NCBI GenBank assembly: GCA_964560875.1
Contig: CAZLMW010000023.1
Coordinates: forward strand, 1 to 64,000
Source: CAZLMW01 sp964560875
GTDB lineage: Bacteria > Myxococcota_A > UBA9042
Direction: 5' to 3'
Length of the DNA: 64,000 nt
The notes beneath the pieces are model-generated. The model saw only the letters and a list, made by a program, of their open reading frames with translations, made no database searches and was not told the origin of the DNA. The translations under genes and the position numbers were made by a program. Every line of letters begins with the position of its first letter. The stretch's first letter is position 1. Shown piece after piece: positions 21,153 to 30,368 of the stretch.

Positions 21153-22556
21153 TGCAACGCGGACAACAACGCCTGCACCGTCGGTGACAAGTGCGTCAGT
21201 GGCAAATGCACCAAGGGCGCGCTCAAGTCCTGCAACGACGGCACGGTCTGCAGCGTCGATTCGTGCAACACCAAGACCGGCAGCTGCTCGTACACCGCGT
21301 CCAAGACCTACCAGGGCAAGTACTGCGGCAAGTCCAGCAGCGTCTGCGTGGGAACCAAGTGCGGCTGCAAGCTGTACTACACCTACCAGGGCAGCTCGAC
21401 GAGCACGAACTACTACTACGGCGTTGACGTTGTGGGCACGACCAACGGCGGCTCGATCCATGTCGGCCACTACCGCAACGGCTCGTACTTCTACCCGTCC
21501 ATCCGTCGTCACAACGCACACGGCACGGTGACGTACAGCAAGCTCATCAGCGGCTCGAAGTACTTCAGCACGTTCGAAGGGGCCGTGAACTACGGCAACA
21601 GCGTGTTCGCAGCGGTTGGACGCGTGCGCTACGGCTCGTACTACAACGGTTACTTCGCGCAGTTCGACGCCAACGGCAAGCTGCTGTCGGGCAAGTACAA
21701 GCAGGTCGTGTTCAGCTCGACCAAGAACGACTACCTCTACGATGTCGCCTACGACCCGACCTACAAGCGCTTCTGGGCCGCTGGTTACACCACGGCATAC
21801 GGCAACTCCCGCGGCTGGCTGGCCAGGATCGATACGACCAAGAGCAACGGCATCGGCTGGCACACCGTCTACGGTTCGTCGACCAAGTCGACCGTGTTCT
21901 ACGGCCTTGGCTATTACGGCGGCTACCTGTACCCGGTGGGCTACACCACCGGCGGCACGCTCGGCGGACTCGACGGACTGGTGACGCGCTACTCCCGGTC
22001 GAGCACGTCGGCATCGCTCCAGTCCAAGTACGGGTACAAATACTACGGCGGCAGTGGCTCCGACATCTTCCACGACGTTTATGTCAACTCGTCGTACCTC
22101 TACCTGGTCGGCCGCACGACGACGTCGTCCAAGGGCAGCTACGACGCATGGATCGTGCGCGCGTCACGCACGTCTTTGACCCAGTACGCGAGCTACAAGT
22201 ACGGCGGCAAGGGCTATGACGACTACCAGCGTGTCGCCCCCTGGGGCAGCGGCGTCGCCGTTACGGGTCGCGAGCGGTACTACTACTCGTCGACCGCATC
22301 GAGCGACCAGATGACATTCGCGCTGCACAGCTCGTCGGGTTCGCGCTATCGCCAGAAGCTGTACGGATCCAACAGCTACATCGACCAGGGTTACGGAATT
22401 GCGTACACCGGCACACAGGGCGGACGCTCGTACGCGCTGACGGGATACACCCGCTACAGCGGCACGCGCGGCATCACCGCGCAGGTCAACGAGTCCGGCA
22501 CCAGCAGCTGCGGGATCATCAAGTTCCCCGGCGGTACGGGCGGCAAGAGCAACTGA
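21153..22556 (+). CDS. Cys-rich repeat lipoprotein A, 3' part with Tyr-rich propeller-like domain
   Basis: Open from the first base after the gap. It begins with about two more Cys-rich half repeats (CxxDNNACTVGDKC, CNDGTVCSVDSC). From about 21390 to the stop is a repeat-free, Tyr/Gly/Ser-rich region with recurring blocks of the kind GWLARID..., (A/V)VG(Y/R)T and DAWIVRA.... These spacings recall the beta-propeller-like repeats (D-(A/G)-W-x-(A/I)-(R/K)-x-D ... GGY..AGYT) of many bacterial secreted proteins. The protein ends shortly after a short SCGIIKF motif, with no sorting tail; anchoring would come from the N-terminal lipid. That both sides of the gap are one gene is inferred from the identical layout of the next gene. 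Confidence 0.8.
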   Translation, partial: CNADNNACTVGDKCVSGKCTKGALKSCNDGTVCSVDSCNTKTGSCSYTASKTYQGKYCGKSSSVCVGTKCGCKLYYTYQGSSTSTNYYYGVDVVGTTNGGSIHVGHYRNGSYFYPSIRRHNAHGTVTYSKLISGSKYFSTFEGAVNYGNSVFAAVGRVRYGSYYNGYFAQFDANGKLLSGKYKQVVFSSTKNDYLYDVAYDPTYKRFWAAGYTTAYGNSRGWLARIDTTKSNGIGWHTVYGSSTKSTVFYGLGYYGGYLYPVGYTTGGTLGGLDGLVTRYSRSSTSASLQSKYGYKYYGGSGSDIFHDVYVNSSYLYLVGRTTTSSKGSYDAWIVRASRTSLTQYASYKYGGKGYDDYQRVAPWGSGVAVTGRERYYYSSTASSDQMTFALHSSSGSRYRQKLYGSNSYIDQGYGIAYTGTQGGRSYALTGYTRYSGTRGITAQVNESGTSSCGIIKFPGGTGGKSN

Positions 22557-22578
22557 CACCGTCCAAGACGATGCACAT

Positions 22579-22601
22579 CGCCGGTCCAACTCGGGCCGGC
22601 G
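22579..22601 (+). terminator. Weak hairpin after lipoprotein A
   Basis: CGCCGG (22579-22584) and CCGGCG (22596-22601) are inverted around an 11-nt loop, with a short TTTT 8 nt downstream. The stem is short and the T tract is displaced, so terminator function is uncertain. Confidence 0.3.
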
Positions 22602-22715
22602 GCGTCGCTTTTGCTGCCGGTCCGAAATCGCTGTAGGGGGTTGGACCCTCAGACCGGCAAGCCGTATCCTGACTCACCCCTGCCTTTATGGCGTGCTCCA
22701 TCCGCTGAGGATTTG

Positions 22716-25700
22716 ATGCGAAAAGCCCGATTTTACGCTGCCGTTTTGTCGCTCGCGGTCATCGCTGCCGGCTGCGGCACGACCGAAATCGCGACCGAGG
22801 AAGAGAGCCTCACGCCCGACGCGACGCTCGCCCAAGACGTCAGCGACGACAAGGACACCGGCGGCGCAGTCAAAGACACCGGCGGCAGCTCCGATCAGTG
22901 CGTCAACAAGTACGACTGCCTCAAGGATTCCAAGCTCAAGGGGCTTGGCCCGTGCACCAATCCTGTCTGCGACAACGGTGTCTGCAAGGTCGAGTCGAAG
23001 GCCGCTGGGACCAAGTGCGTTGATGAGACCCTGACGCTCAGCGCGTGCCAGGAGAGCACCTGCGACGCCAACGCCGAATGCAAGGCGGTCGCGCGACCCG
23101 ACGGCGCGGCGTGCACCGATGCCAACCTCGCGCTGGACGAGTGCCAGATCGCCAAGTGCAGCGCCGGTCAATGCGCAGCGTCCAACAAGCCAGACGGCAA
23201 CGTGTGCGGCATTGGATCGTGCAAGCAGTGCAAGGGCGGTTCGTGCAAGCAGACCACGCCCAAGGACGTCGACGACGGAAACCCGTGTACCAACGACTAT
23301 TGCGACCCCAATAGCGGCGAGCGGCACGACAAGATCACCGACCTGGCGGGCAAATGCGATGACGGGGACGACTGCACGGGCGACGGAAACTGCGTCAACG
23401 GCACCTGCAAAGCACAGCCCAAGGACTGCGATGACGCCGTGCCGTGCACAACCGACTCGTGCGTGAAGGGCAAAGGCTGCGTGCACAAAGCCGACAACGA
23501 CCAGTGCAGCGACGACGACGACTGCTTGACGATCGCGTGCGACCTTTCTGCCGGCTGTACGACGACCAAGGTCAACGTGGGCGACACGTGTGAAGACGGC
23601 GACAAGGAATGCACCAAGGACGACAAGTGCGACAAGGAAGGCAAGTGCGTCGGAAAGGCGGTTTGCGGCTGCAAGACCGACAAGGACTGCCTCGGCAAAG
23701 ACGGCAAGCAGAAGGACCTGTGCGCGCCCAAGCTCTGCAAGATCGGCACGGACGGTAAGGGCCTCTGCCAGACCGATCCAGCGCAGGAAGTGAAGTGCAC
23801 CGACGACGGTAGCAACCAGTGTTCCGAGCAGGTTTGCGACCCGAAGACCGGCAAATGCGGCGCGCAAGGCAAGAACGACGGCAAGTCGTGTGACGACGGC
23901 GACAAGTGCACCGAGAAAGAGACCTGCAAGAAGGGCGCGTGCGAGGGCGCCAAGAAGGGTTGCGACGACAAGAACCCATGCACGGCCGATAGCTGCGCGG
24001 CAGACACGGGATGCAAATACGATCCTGCGCCGGGCAAGTGCGACGATGGCGACAAGTGCACCGACAAAGACGAGTGCTCCGGCGGCGGTTGCAAGGGCAA
24101 GTTGAAGGACTGCAGCGATGGCGTCCCATGCACCAAGGACACCTGCAGCAAGGAGAGCGGCACCTGCACAAGCAAGGTGGACGCCAAGCAGTGTGACGAC
24201 GGCCAGGTTTGCACCAAGGACTCGTGCGACACCAAGGGCGCCAAGAAGTGCGTGAACAAGCCCGACGACAGCGCCAAGTGCGACGACGGCGACAAGTGCA
24301 CCATCGACGCGTGCAAGTCCGGTAAGTGCGTGGCGACCGGGTTCAACAAGGACCTGTCGGGCTGCGGCTGCACCAAGGACGCCGAATGCAACGACAAGAA
24401 CGCGTGCACGCAGGACAAGTGCGACAAGGGCAACTGCGTCTTCGACGGCAAGCCGATGGAGGCCAAGGCGTGCGAGACGGGCAACAAGTGTCACGTCGCC
24501 AAATCCGGCGTCTGCAAAGCCAAGGCGTGCACGGGCGGCAAGGCCAAGGACTGCAGCAAGTCCAGCGGCAAGTGCAACACGGCCGTCTGCAACCCGAAAA
24601 CGGGCTCGTGCGACAAGCTGCCGAAGAAAGACGGCACCACGTGCAACGCGGATGGCAGCTTCTGCACGGTGGGCGACGTCTGCGCCAAGGGGACCTGCGT
24701 CAAGGGCAAGACAAAGGACTGCGGCGACGGCGACCAGTGCAACGACGCAACGTGTTCACCCGACAACGGCAAATGCGGAAAGAAGCCAAAGAAGGAAGGC
24801 ACCGCGTGCGAGGACAACGACTCGTGCACCGCCAACGACACGTGCGCCAAGGGCAAGTGCGCGGCGGGCAAGCCGATCGACTGCAGCAAGAAGGCCGACC
24901 AGTGCAACGACGGGTTGTGCACCAAGGGCATCGGCTGCGTGCGCGTCGCCAAGAAGGGCACCGTCAAGTGCAACGACGGCAAGTTCTGCACCAAGACCGA
25001 TGTCTGCAAAATCGAAGAGGATGACGGGCTCAAGGTCGGTAAGTGCGAGGGCTCGGGCGTGCCGAACTGCAAGGCAACCGGTCAGTGCCAGGTGGCCTAC
25101 TGCGACGCGGGCAGCAACAAGTGCGCGACCAAGGCCGCGGGCATCGGTGCGCCGTGCGATGACGGCAACAAGTGCACGTTGATCGACGCGTGCATCTCCG
25201 GCGGCAAGTGCCAGGGAACGTCGCCGAAGAAGTGTTCGGGCGACCAGTGCAACAGCGGCGTGTGCAACAAGAGCACGGGAGCGTGCGGTCTTTCGCCGCT
25301 CAAGGACGGCACCAAGTGCACCGACGGCAGCCTTTGCACCCAGACGGATACCTGCAAGACGGGCAAGTGCCTGGGCGGCAACCCCAAGAAGTGCGCAGGT
25401 GACCAGTGCCAGGATCCGCTCTGCGACCCGAAGACGGGCGCCTGCCACAAGGAGCCCAAGAAAGACGGCATCGCGTGCACCGACGGGCAGACGTGCACGA
25501 CCGGCGACAAGTGCAAGTCGGGCACCTGCGCGCCGGGCACCTGGACCTGTGGCTGCAAGAGTAACGCCGACTGCGACGACGGCAATGGCTGCACCACCAA
25601 CACGTGCGTAAAGGGCTCGGACGGCAAGCTGAGCTGCAAGAAAGTCGTGAAGACGGGGACATCCTGCGACGACAAAAACAAGTGCACGACCAGCGACAAA

Positions 25701-27356
25701 TGTCAGAGCAGCGAAAAGTGCGCGGGCTCGGCCAAGAACTGCAACGACAACAACGCCTGCACGCTCGACACCTGCTCGACGTCGACTGGTGCGTGCACGT
25801 ACAAGACGCTTACTGGCGCCAAGTGCAGCGACGGCAACGCCTGCACGCAATACGACGCATGCACGCCCGCCAAGACCTGCATCGGCAAGTCGATTCTGTG
25901 CAACGATGGCAACATCTGCACCAGCGATAGCTGCAACAAGTCGACCGGCAAGTGCCAATACCTCGCGAACACGGCGTCGTGCTCGGACAACAACGCCTGC
26001 ACCGTCGGTGACAAGTGCTACAACAAGGCGTGCAAGGCCGGTCCTGCCAAGAAGTGCGACGACGGCACGATCTGCACCACGAACTCGTGCAACACGAGTA
26101 CTGGCGCTTGCTCCTACGCGACCGACACGAAGAAGAACAACTACACGTGCGAAAAGGGCAGCTACAGCCGCTGCAACAACGGCAAGTGCAGCTGCACCAA
26201 CTGGTCGGCGCGCGTTGGCGTCACGACGACGAGCAGCTATTACGAGAACCTGCGCGACGTGCAGCGTTCGGGTGACTACTGGTACGGCGTGGGGTATCGG
26301 CGCCTCTACTCAGGCGGCAAGTACTACTACTACGGGTTCATGTCGAAGAACGATAAGTGGGGCAAGTCCATCTACGGTCGGACCGTTTCCTACGGCACGA
26401 CGACGAGTGGGCGCTACCTGTACGGGATGGCGCGCAACACCAAGGACAACCGCTGGGTTGCGGTCGGGCACACCTACAATGGCTCCACGTACGGCACCGA
26501 CGGTTGGGCCGTCGAGTTCGACGACAACGGCTACGTACGGCGCAACGTCGCGCTGCGCCCGGGGACAGAGGCGTACCACCAGGGCAAGAAGACTGACTAC
26601 CTGCGCGACGTCGTCGAAGACAAGAACGGCTACTATTACGCGGCCGGCTACAGCTATTCGATGGCGAACTCGTACCGCTACAACGCGTGGATCATCAAGT
26701 TCCAGAAGTACAGCACCAACTCGTTCAAGACGATCTGGAGCCGCGGCAAGATCTCGACGTCCTACTACAGCGCCTACAACGCGATTGGCTATGGCTCGTA
26801 CTACGACCGCCCCCTCGCAGTCGGTTGGACCGCGACCGCCAGCTACAGCAACCAGGGTCTCGTGTCCGCTTGGACCAACGCCGGCACTCCCTACCACCGA
26901 GAGGTCGGTGGCACGGCGAAATTCGCGCACACGCTCACCGGCATCTCGGTCTACAAGTCGGTGTACAGCGCGGTCGGGCGTTGGCAGAAGGCGAGCAGCG
27001 ACTACCAGGGCTGGGTCGTCTACGGGTCGGCGTCGTCGGGCTCGCGTTACTCCGAGGGCTACCATGGCAGCACCGGAAGCGACGAGTTGATCGATACGCA
27101 GTGTCCGGGGTCGTACTGCTACGCCATCGGCCGCTACTACAACACCACCGAGAAGAAGAACAAGCTGTGGACTGCGCGGTACCTGTACTACAAGCCGACG
27201 TCGGTTTCGTCGTACTACTCCACGTATCCGCCGTACACGAGCTCGTTCTACAAGATGGGCTACGCGTCGAGCAGCGAGCTGGGCATCGCGGGCTCTTACT
27301 CGTATGACGGCACGCTGACGCAGACCAACTACAGCGGCTACAAGATCTGCAAGTAG
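22716..27356 (+). CDS. Cys-rich repeat lipoprotein B with Tyr-rich propeller-like domain
   Basis: The frame is open from 22611, but ATG 22716 is chosen: GAGG at 22707-22710 is 5 nt upstream and the peptide then begins with a signal sequence and lipobox (VIAAGC, Cys19). The product is 1546 aa. After an Asp/Thr-rich linker come about 1100 residues of CDDGDxCTxxDxC repeats with the Cys rhythm of the neighbouring genes, more variable in length. The final ~390 residues (from about 26190) are repeat-free and Tyr/Ser/Gly-rich, with blocks such as DGWAVEFDDNGY, YYYAAGYSYS and YNAWIIKFQ that suggest a beta-propeller. It is paralogous to lipoprotein A from signal peptide to C-terminus (both share AAGCGT(S/T)EIATE). 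The two genes lie 159 bp apart in the same direction and may be co-transcribed. Function unknown; a surface matrix or binding role is inferred. Confidence 0.9.
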   Translation: MRKARFYAAVLSLAVIAAGCGTTEIATEEESLTPDATLAQDVSDDKDTGGAVKDTGGSSDQCVNKYDCLKDSKLKGLGPCTNPVCDNGVCKVESKAAGTKCVDETLTLSACQESTCDANAECKAVARPDGAACTDANLALDECQIAKCSAGQCAASNKPDGNVCGIGSCKQCKGGSCKQTTPKDVDDGNPCTNDYCDPNSGERHDKITDLAGKCDDGDDCTGDGNCVNGTCKAQPKDCDDAVPCTTDSCVKGKGCVHKADNDQCSDDDDCLTIACDLSAGCTTTKVNVGDTCEDGDKECTKDDKCDKEGKCVGKAVCGCKTDKDCLGKDGKQKDLCAPKLCKIGTDGKGLCQTDPAQEVKCTDDGSNQCSEQVCDPKTGKCGAQGKNDGKSCDDGDKCTEKETCKKGACEGAKKGCDDKNPCTADSCAADTGCKYDPAPGKCDDGDKCTDKDECSGGGCKGKLKDCSDGVPCTKDTCSKESGTCTSKVDAKQCDDGQVCTKDSCDTKGAKKCVNKPDDSAKCDDGDKCTIDACKSGKCVATGFNKDLSGCGCTKDAECNDKNACTQDKCDKGNCVFDGKPMEAKACETGNKCHVAKSGVCKAKACTGGKAKDCSKSSGKCNTAVCNPKTGSCDKLPKKDGTTCNADGSFCTVGDVCAKGTCVKGKTKDCGDGDQCNDATCSPDNGKCGKKPKKEGTACEDNDSCTANDTCAKGKCAAGKPIDCSKKADQCNDGLCTKGIGCVRVAKKGTVKCNDGKFCTKTDVCKIEEDDGLKVGKCEGSGVPNCKATGQCQVAYCDAGSNKCATKAAGIGAPCDDGNKCTLIDACISGGKCQGTSPKKCSGDQCNSGVCNKSTGACGLSPLKDGTKCTDGSLCTQTDTCKTGKCLGGNPKKCAGDQCQDPLCDPKTGACHKEPKKDGIACTDGQTCTTGDKCKSGTCAPGTWTCGCKSNADCDDGNGCTTNTCVKGSDGKLSCKKVVKTGTSCDDKNKCTTSDKCQSSEKCAGSAKNCNDNNACTLDTCSTSTGACTYKTLTGAKCSDGNACTQYDACTPAKTCIGKSILCNDGNICTSDSCNKSTGKCQYLANTASCSDNNACTVGDKCYNKACKAGPAKKCDDGTICTTNSCNTSTGACSYATDTKKNNYTCEKGSYSRCNNGKCSCTNWSARVGVTTTSSYYENLRDVQRSGDYWYGVGYRRLYSGGKYYYYGFMSKNDKWGKSIYGRTVSYGTTTSGRYLYGMARNTKDNRWVAVGHTYNGSTYGTDGWAVEFDDNGYVRRNVALRPGTEAYHQGKKTDYLRDVVEDKNGYYYAAGYSYSMANSYRYNAWIIKFQKYSTNSFKTIWSRGKISTSYYSAYNAIGYGSYYDRPLAVGWTATASYSNQGLVSAWTNAGTPYHREVGGTAKFAHTLTGISVYKSVYSAVGRWQKASSDYQGWVVYGSASSGSRYSEGYHGSTGSDELIDTQCPGSYCYAIGRYYNTTEKKNKLWTARYLYYKPTSVSSYYSTYPPYTSSFYKMGYASSSELGIAGSYSYDGTLTQTNYSGYKICK

Positions 27357-27443
27357 ACCCGCTTGGGCGCCGGCCTGCTGGGGTCGTCGCGACGGTCAGT
27401 TCAGCTATTCAGGACCACGCTTTCGGCGGCGGGGAGCCGCGGA

Positions 27444-27677
27444 TCAGCCCGACTTGACGGCGTCCAACATGCGGCCCATGACGTCGTTGAAATCATCGGG
27501 CAGCGCCGGGTCGTCGAGGTTCTGGAGCGAATCGCGAACAGCCCGGTATTGCTTGAAATACGACGCGCACGGGCCGCACATCGCCATGTGCAGAGCGAAC
27601 GACAGCTTCTCCATCCGGCCGGCGTCGCCATCGATGTAGCGGTCGAGCTCGTCCATCACGTCCTTGCAACTCTTCAT
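27444..27677 (-). CDS. Zinc-finger anti-sigma factor
   Basis: A 77-aa soluble protein with the zinc anti-sigma signature H-x3-C-x2-C (His30, Cys34, Cys37) preceded by Cys4 and the spacing L-x2-Y-I-D-G typical of the zf-HC2 domain. It should bind and hold the sigma factor encoded immediately upstream; no membrane helix is present, so it would act in the cytoplasm, as redox- or zinc-responsive ZAS proteins do. Its ATG overlaps the sigma stop codon by 4 nt (ATGA, 27674-27677), indicating translational coupling. It converges with lipoprotein B, whose stop is 87 bp away. Confidence 0.85.
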   Translation of the reverse strand: MKSCKDVMDELDRYIDGDAGRMEKLSFALHMAMCGPCASYFKQYRAVRDSLQNLDDPALPDDFNDVMGRMLDAVKSG

Positions 27678-28336
27678 GGCGCGCGCTCCTCGAGCAGCGG
27701 CTCCACGGCCTGGCGAAGTGCGCGACGGGCCCGGTGCAGGGACACGCGCAGGTTCGCCGACGAGATGCCAAGGATGTCGCAGATCTCGTCGCTCGAGAGG
27801 CCATGCACCTCTTTCATCAACAGGACCTGCTGGTGGTTGTGTGGCAGTGAAGGCAACGTCTGCTGGACCGCCTCAAGAACGCGACGCGCATCGATTTGCG
27901 CGCCCATGCTGCCAACCCAGGGTCGCGGCGGATCCGTCCAGGCGCCCGTGGTGTCGAAGCGATCTTCCCAGCGGCCGTCTTCGTTATCCGATGGCGTCAC
28001 GTAGCGCTTGTTACGGCGGAGCTCATCGATCGCCTTGTTGTGCACGGCGCGGAACAGCCAGCTCTTGACCGAACAGCGACCTTCGAACCGATGCATGCCG
28101 CTGTGAACGGAGACGATGGCCTCCTGGACGGCCTCTTCGGCGGCGTCGCGGCGCTTCAGCAATCGGGTTGCGTAGCCAATCAACATCGGTCCGTAGGTCT
28201 CGAGCGTGTCGCGCCACGCCCGCTGATCTCCTGCTTGCAGTGCGGTGACGAGGTCCCGCTCAGAGCGCCCACCGACGGCCGCGACCATCAGGGTCGCCCA
28301 TCGAAAGGCGGGTAAACTCAACAACGTCGCGAGCAC
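27674..28336 (-). CDS. ECF-type RNA polymerase sigma factor
   Basis: The product (220 aa) has sigma-70 region 2 (the segment DELRRNKRYV follows the region-2 helix containing SWLFRAVHNKAID) and region 4 (LPSLPHNHQQVLLMKEVHGL, then a helix-turn-helix around SSDEICDILGISSANLRV and SLHRARRALR). An upstream GTG at 28348 has no ribosome-binding site. GTG 28336 has GGAGG (28342-28346) 5 nt before it and is preferred. The linker between regions 2 and 4 is long (~50 aa, with several Trp and Pro). The gene overlaps its anti-sigma factor by 4 nt. Target genes cannot be read from sequence; the neighbouring surface-protein genes are candidates only. Confidence 0.88.
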   Translation of the reverse strand: MLATLLSLPAFRWATLMVAAVGGRSERDLVTALQAGDQRAWRDTLETYGPMLIGYATRLLKRRDAAEEAVQEAIVSVHSGMHRFEGRCSVKSWLFRAVHNKAIDELRRNKRYVTPSDNEDGRWEDRFDTTGAWTDPPRPWVGSMGAQIDARRVLEAVQQTLPSLPHNHQQVLLMKEVHGLSSDEICDILGISSANLRVSLHRARRALRQAVEPLLEERAP

Positions 28337-28432
28337 GCGATCCTCCACGCAGATGGGGCTGACGTCTTGTACTGCCGGGCCCCACGCCGAGCAAGCGCGC
28401 TCAGCGACACGGACGCTCTACGCACCGGTTTG

Positions 28433-29356
28433 TTACAGGGATGGGTCGCTTTGTTCGTCGAGGACGGGTCCAGGAACGTCGCGGCGGCGCGTCGAACCGC
28501 TCTTCACGTCCTGCAAGTGCTGAGTCATGTACTCGGATTCGCTGCGAATGTGGTGGTAGACAGCGGCGCCGAGCACCTTGTCCGCGATCCAGTGCGCCGA
28601 ATGGGTGAACACAGGCTCGAGTCCGCGCTTGATCTTGTGGCGACCGCCGGCGCCAGCCTCAAAGCGGGTCCAACCGTTTTCGATGCAGTGCTCGATCAGC
28701 TTGTAGAACGCCATCTCGAAGTGCAGCGCGTAGTACTCGCGCACACATCCCCAATACCGGCCGTAGAGGTGTTTGCCGCGCTGGAAATTGATGGTCGCCG
28801 CCACCCATCGCTCGTCGTCGCGCGCCATGCAGCAGAGCACCCGATCGGCGAAGTGTGCGCGCAATTGCTCGAAGAAAGCCGCCGTCAGGTAGGGCGTGGA
28901 TCCGTATCGGTGACAGCCCCGCAGGTAGAATTCCCCGATGGCACGCCATTGTTCATCGTCCATCTCGGAGCCGCGGTAGATGCCGATGTGCAGACCGTGC
29001 GAGCTGGCGAGGCGTCGTTCGCGCCGGATCTGTTTGCGGTTGCGCGAGCGCATCGTCGCCAGGAATTCGTCGAAGGTTGCGTACCCGTTGTTTTGCCATG
29101 CGTGCTGGACGGTGAGGCGGTGTTCGTAGCCAAGTCGGGCCAACGCCTGCGCTTCTTCTTCGCGCGTGAACAGCCAGTGGACGGACGTCGCCTTCACGTC
29201 TTTGGTCAGCGTGACGGCGCCGCTGCCGAGCAATCGGGTCACCTCGACCGGGTCTGCGTTTGGATGCACGAGCACACGGGGCCCCGCTGCCGGCGTGAAT
29301 GGCGCGGCGACAACGAGCTTGGGGTAGTACGACTCGCCGTTTCGATGAAAGAACGA
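28433..29356 (-). CDS. FemAB-like (PF04339/DUF482-type) acyltransferase, 5' end in gap
   Basis: The surviving 307 residues match the FemAB-like GNAT-fold family closely: YYPKLVVAAPFTPAAGPR near the visible N-terminus, RKQIRRERR, an LYGRYWGC motif, LHFEMAFY and FEAGAGGRHKIKRG. About 80-90 residues expected at the N-terminus are missing because the gene runs into the N run. Post-gap DNA gives no matching sequence on this strand. Members are annotated as peptidoglycan-biosynthesis-like N-acyltransferases, but their substrates are not well established. It is transcribed toward the sigma factor gene, 96 bp from that gene's start codon, so the sigma operon could be read through from here. Confidence 0.85.
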   Translation of the reverse strand, partial: SFFHRNGESYYPKLVVAAPFTPAAGPRVLVHPNADPVEVTRLLGSGAVTLTKDVKATSVHWLFTREEEAQALARLGYEHRLTVQHAWQNNGYATFDEFLATMRSRNRKQIRRERRLASSHGLHIGIYRGSEMDDEQWRAIGEFYLRGCHRYGSTPYLTAAFFEQLRAHFADRVLCCMARDDERWVAATINFQRGKHLYGRYWGCVREYYALHFEMAFYKLIEHCIENGWTRFEAGAGGRHKIKRGLEPVFTHSAHWIADKVLGAAVYHHIRSESEYMTQHLQDVKSGSTRRRDVPGPVLDEQSDPSL

Positions 29357-29456
29357 NNNNNNNNNNNNNNNNNNNNNNNNNNNNNNNNNNNNNNNNNNNN
29401 NNNNNNNNNNNNNNNNNNNNNNNNNNNNNNNNNNNNNNNNNNNNNNNNNNNNNNNN
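29357..29456. other. Assembly gap (100 N)
   Basis: Run of 100 N that removes the start of the FemAB-like gene and part of the divergent intergenic region upstream of the RNase H gene. Confidence 0.98.
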
Positions 29457-29490
29457 AACAGCGACAAGGCGCACATGCAGAGGGTAGCGA

Positions 29491-30324
29491 ATGTCGAGCG
29501 AGTGCGACACCGGGCGCGATTGGGAAAGCGCTGTTGTCGAAGGCGCGATCGCGATCCAGACTGCCGGCCTCGACGGGGGCCTCATGCCAGACTTCACATG
29601 CCAGGTTTGCGGAGACGCGTTTTCGTTGCCGCAAGAAGTGATCGACCGCTATCCGGGGTGGAAGCCTCGGTTTTGCAGGCGGCACAAGGGTGGCAAGGCC
29701 AGCTCGGGTAAGTCGGGAAGTGGCCGTTCGGGTGCCAGCAAATGGTCGGGCGGTGGCGGCAAGTCATCGGGTAGCCGTGGTTCATCGCGTCGATCAGGCG
29801 GTGGCGGCCGAGGCGGCAAGGGTCGGAGCGGATCGTTGCGGGAAGAGAACCTGCCCCTCGCGGACGTGTTGGCCCGGTACTCGGGCGGGCCGGACGACGG
29901 CATCTTCACCGACGGTAGCTGCAGCCCCAATCCAGGCCCGGGCGGGTGGGGCGTGGCGTGGCTCAAGGGCGGCGAGCTCGTCGAACATCGCCACGGCCAC
30001 GATCCGGCGACGACCAACAATCGCATGGAGCTCCTGGCGATCATCGAGGCGCTCAAGCTGATCGACGAAGACACCGCGGTAATCGTTTTCAGCGACAGCA
30101 ACCTGTGCGTTCAAACCCTCAATCAGTGGGCGGCCGGCTGGGAGAGGCGCGGCTGGAAGCGCAAGGCCGGGCCGATCAAGAACCTCGAGTTGGTGCAGGA
30201 GGCCTACGGTCTCAAGCAATCCCGCCCCAACGTGAAGATCGAGTGGATTGCGGCGCACACCGGGTACCTGGGCAACGAGCTCGCCGACTCGCTGGCGACG
30301 GCGTGGATGCGCAGCTCCCTGTAG
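29491..30324 (+). CDS. rnhA: Ribonuclease HI with N-terminal zinc motif and Gly/Ser linker
   Basis: Residues ~137-275 form an RNase HI domain: TDGSCSPNPGPGGWG (Asp141), NNRMELLAIIEAL (Glu180), FSDSNLCVQTL (Asp202), AAHTGYLGNELAD (His256, Asp266), so the DEDD set and the flexible His are all present. The enzyme cleaves the RNA strand of RNA-DNA hybrids. In front are a small zinc-ribbon-like segment (Cys37-x2-Cys40 ... Cys62-x2-His65) and a ~50-residue Gly/Ser/Arg/Lys linker (about 68-115), which is unusual for RNase HI and could bind nucleic acid. ATG 29491 has GAGGG 6 nt upstream. ATG 29584 (Met32, just before the zinc motif) is an alternative, with GGGGG close upstream. Bacterial RNase HI proteins are normally ~155 aa; this one is 277. 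Confidence 0.9.
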   Translation: MSSECDTGRDWESAVVEGAIAIQTAGLDGGLMPDFTCQVCGDAFSLPQEVIDRYPGWKPRFCRRHKGGKASSGKSGSGRSGASKWSGGGGKSSGSRGSSRRSGGGGRGGKGRSGSLREENLPLADVLARYSGGPDDGIFTDGSCSPNPGPGGWGVAWLKGGELVEHRHGHDPATTNNRMELLAIIEALKLIDEDTAVIVFSDSNLCVQTLNQWAAGWERRGWKRKAGPIKNLELVQEAYGLKQSRPNVKIEWIAAHTGYLGNELADSLATAWMRSSL

Positions 30325-30368
30325 CCGCCAATCTTTGTAGCGGCCAATCTCTCTTGCCCCCAATCTCT
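30321..30368 (+). repeat. Three tandem 16-bp direct repeats
   Basis: CCAATCT occurs at 30328, 30344 and 30360, exactly 16 bp apart, embedded in related 16-mers beginning GTAGC(C/G)G; a fourth, degenerate copy (ATAGCCGCC) follows. The array starts at the RNase H stop codon and ends about 60-90 bp before the next gene, so it may be a regulator-binding array for the operon that follows. Confidence 0.7.

Noticed and set aside
29457..29597. N-terminus of the FemAB-like protein on the far side of the gap
   Set aside because: None of the minus-strand frames after the gap resembles the family's N-terminal region, so the missing part cannot be placed.
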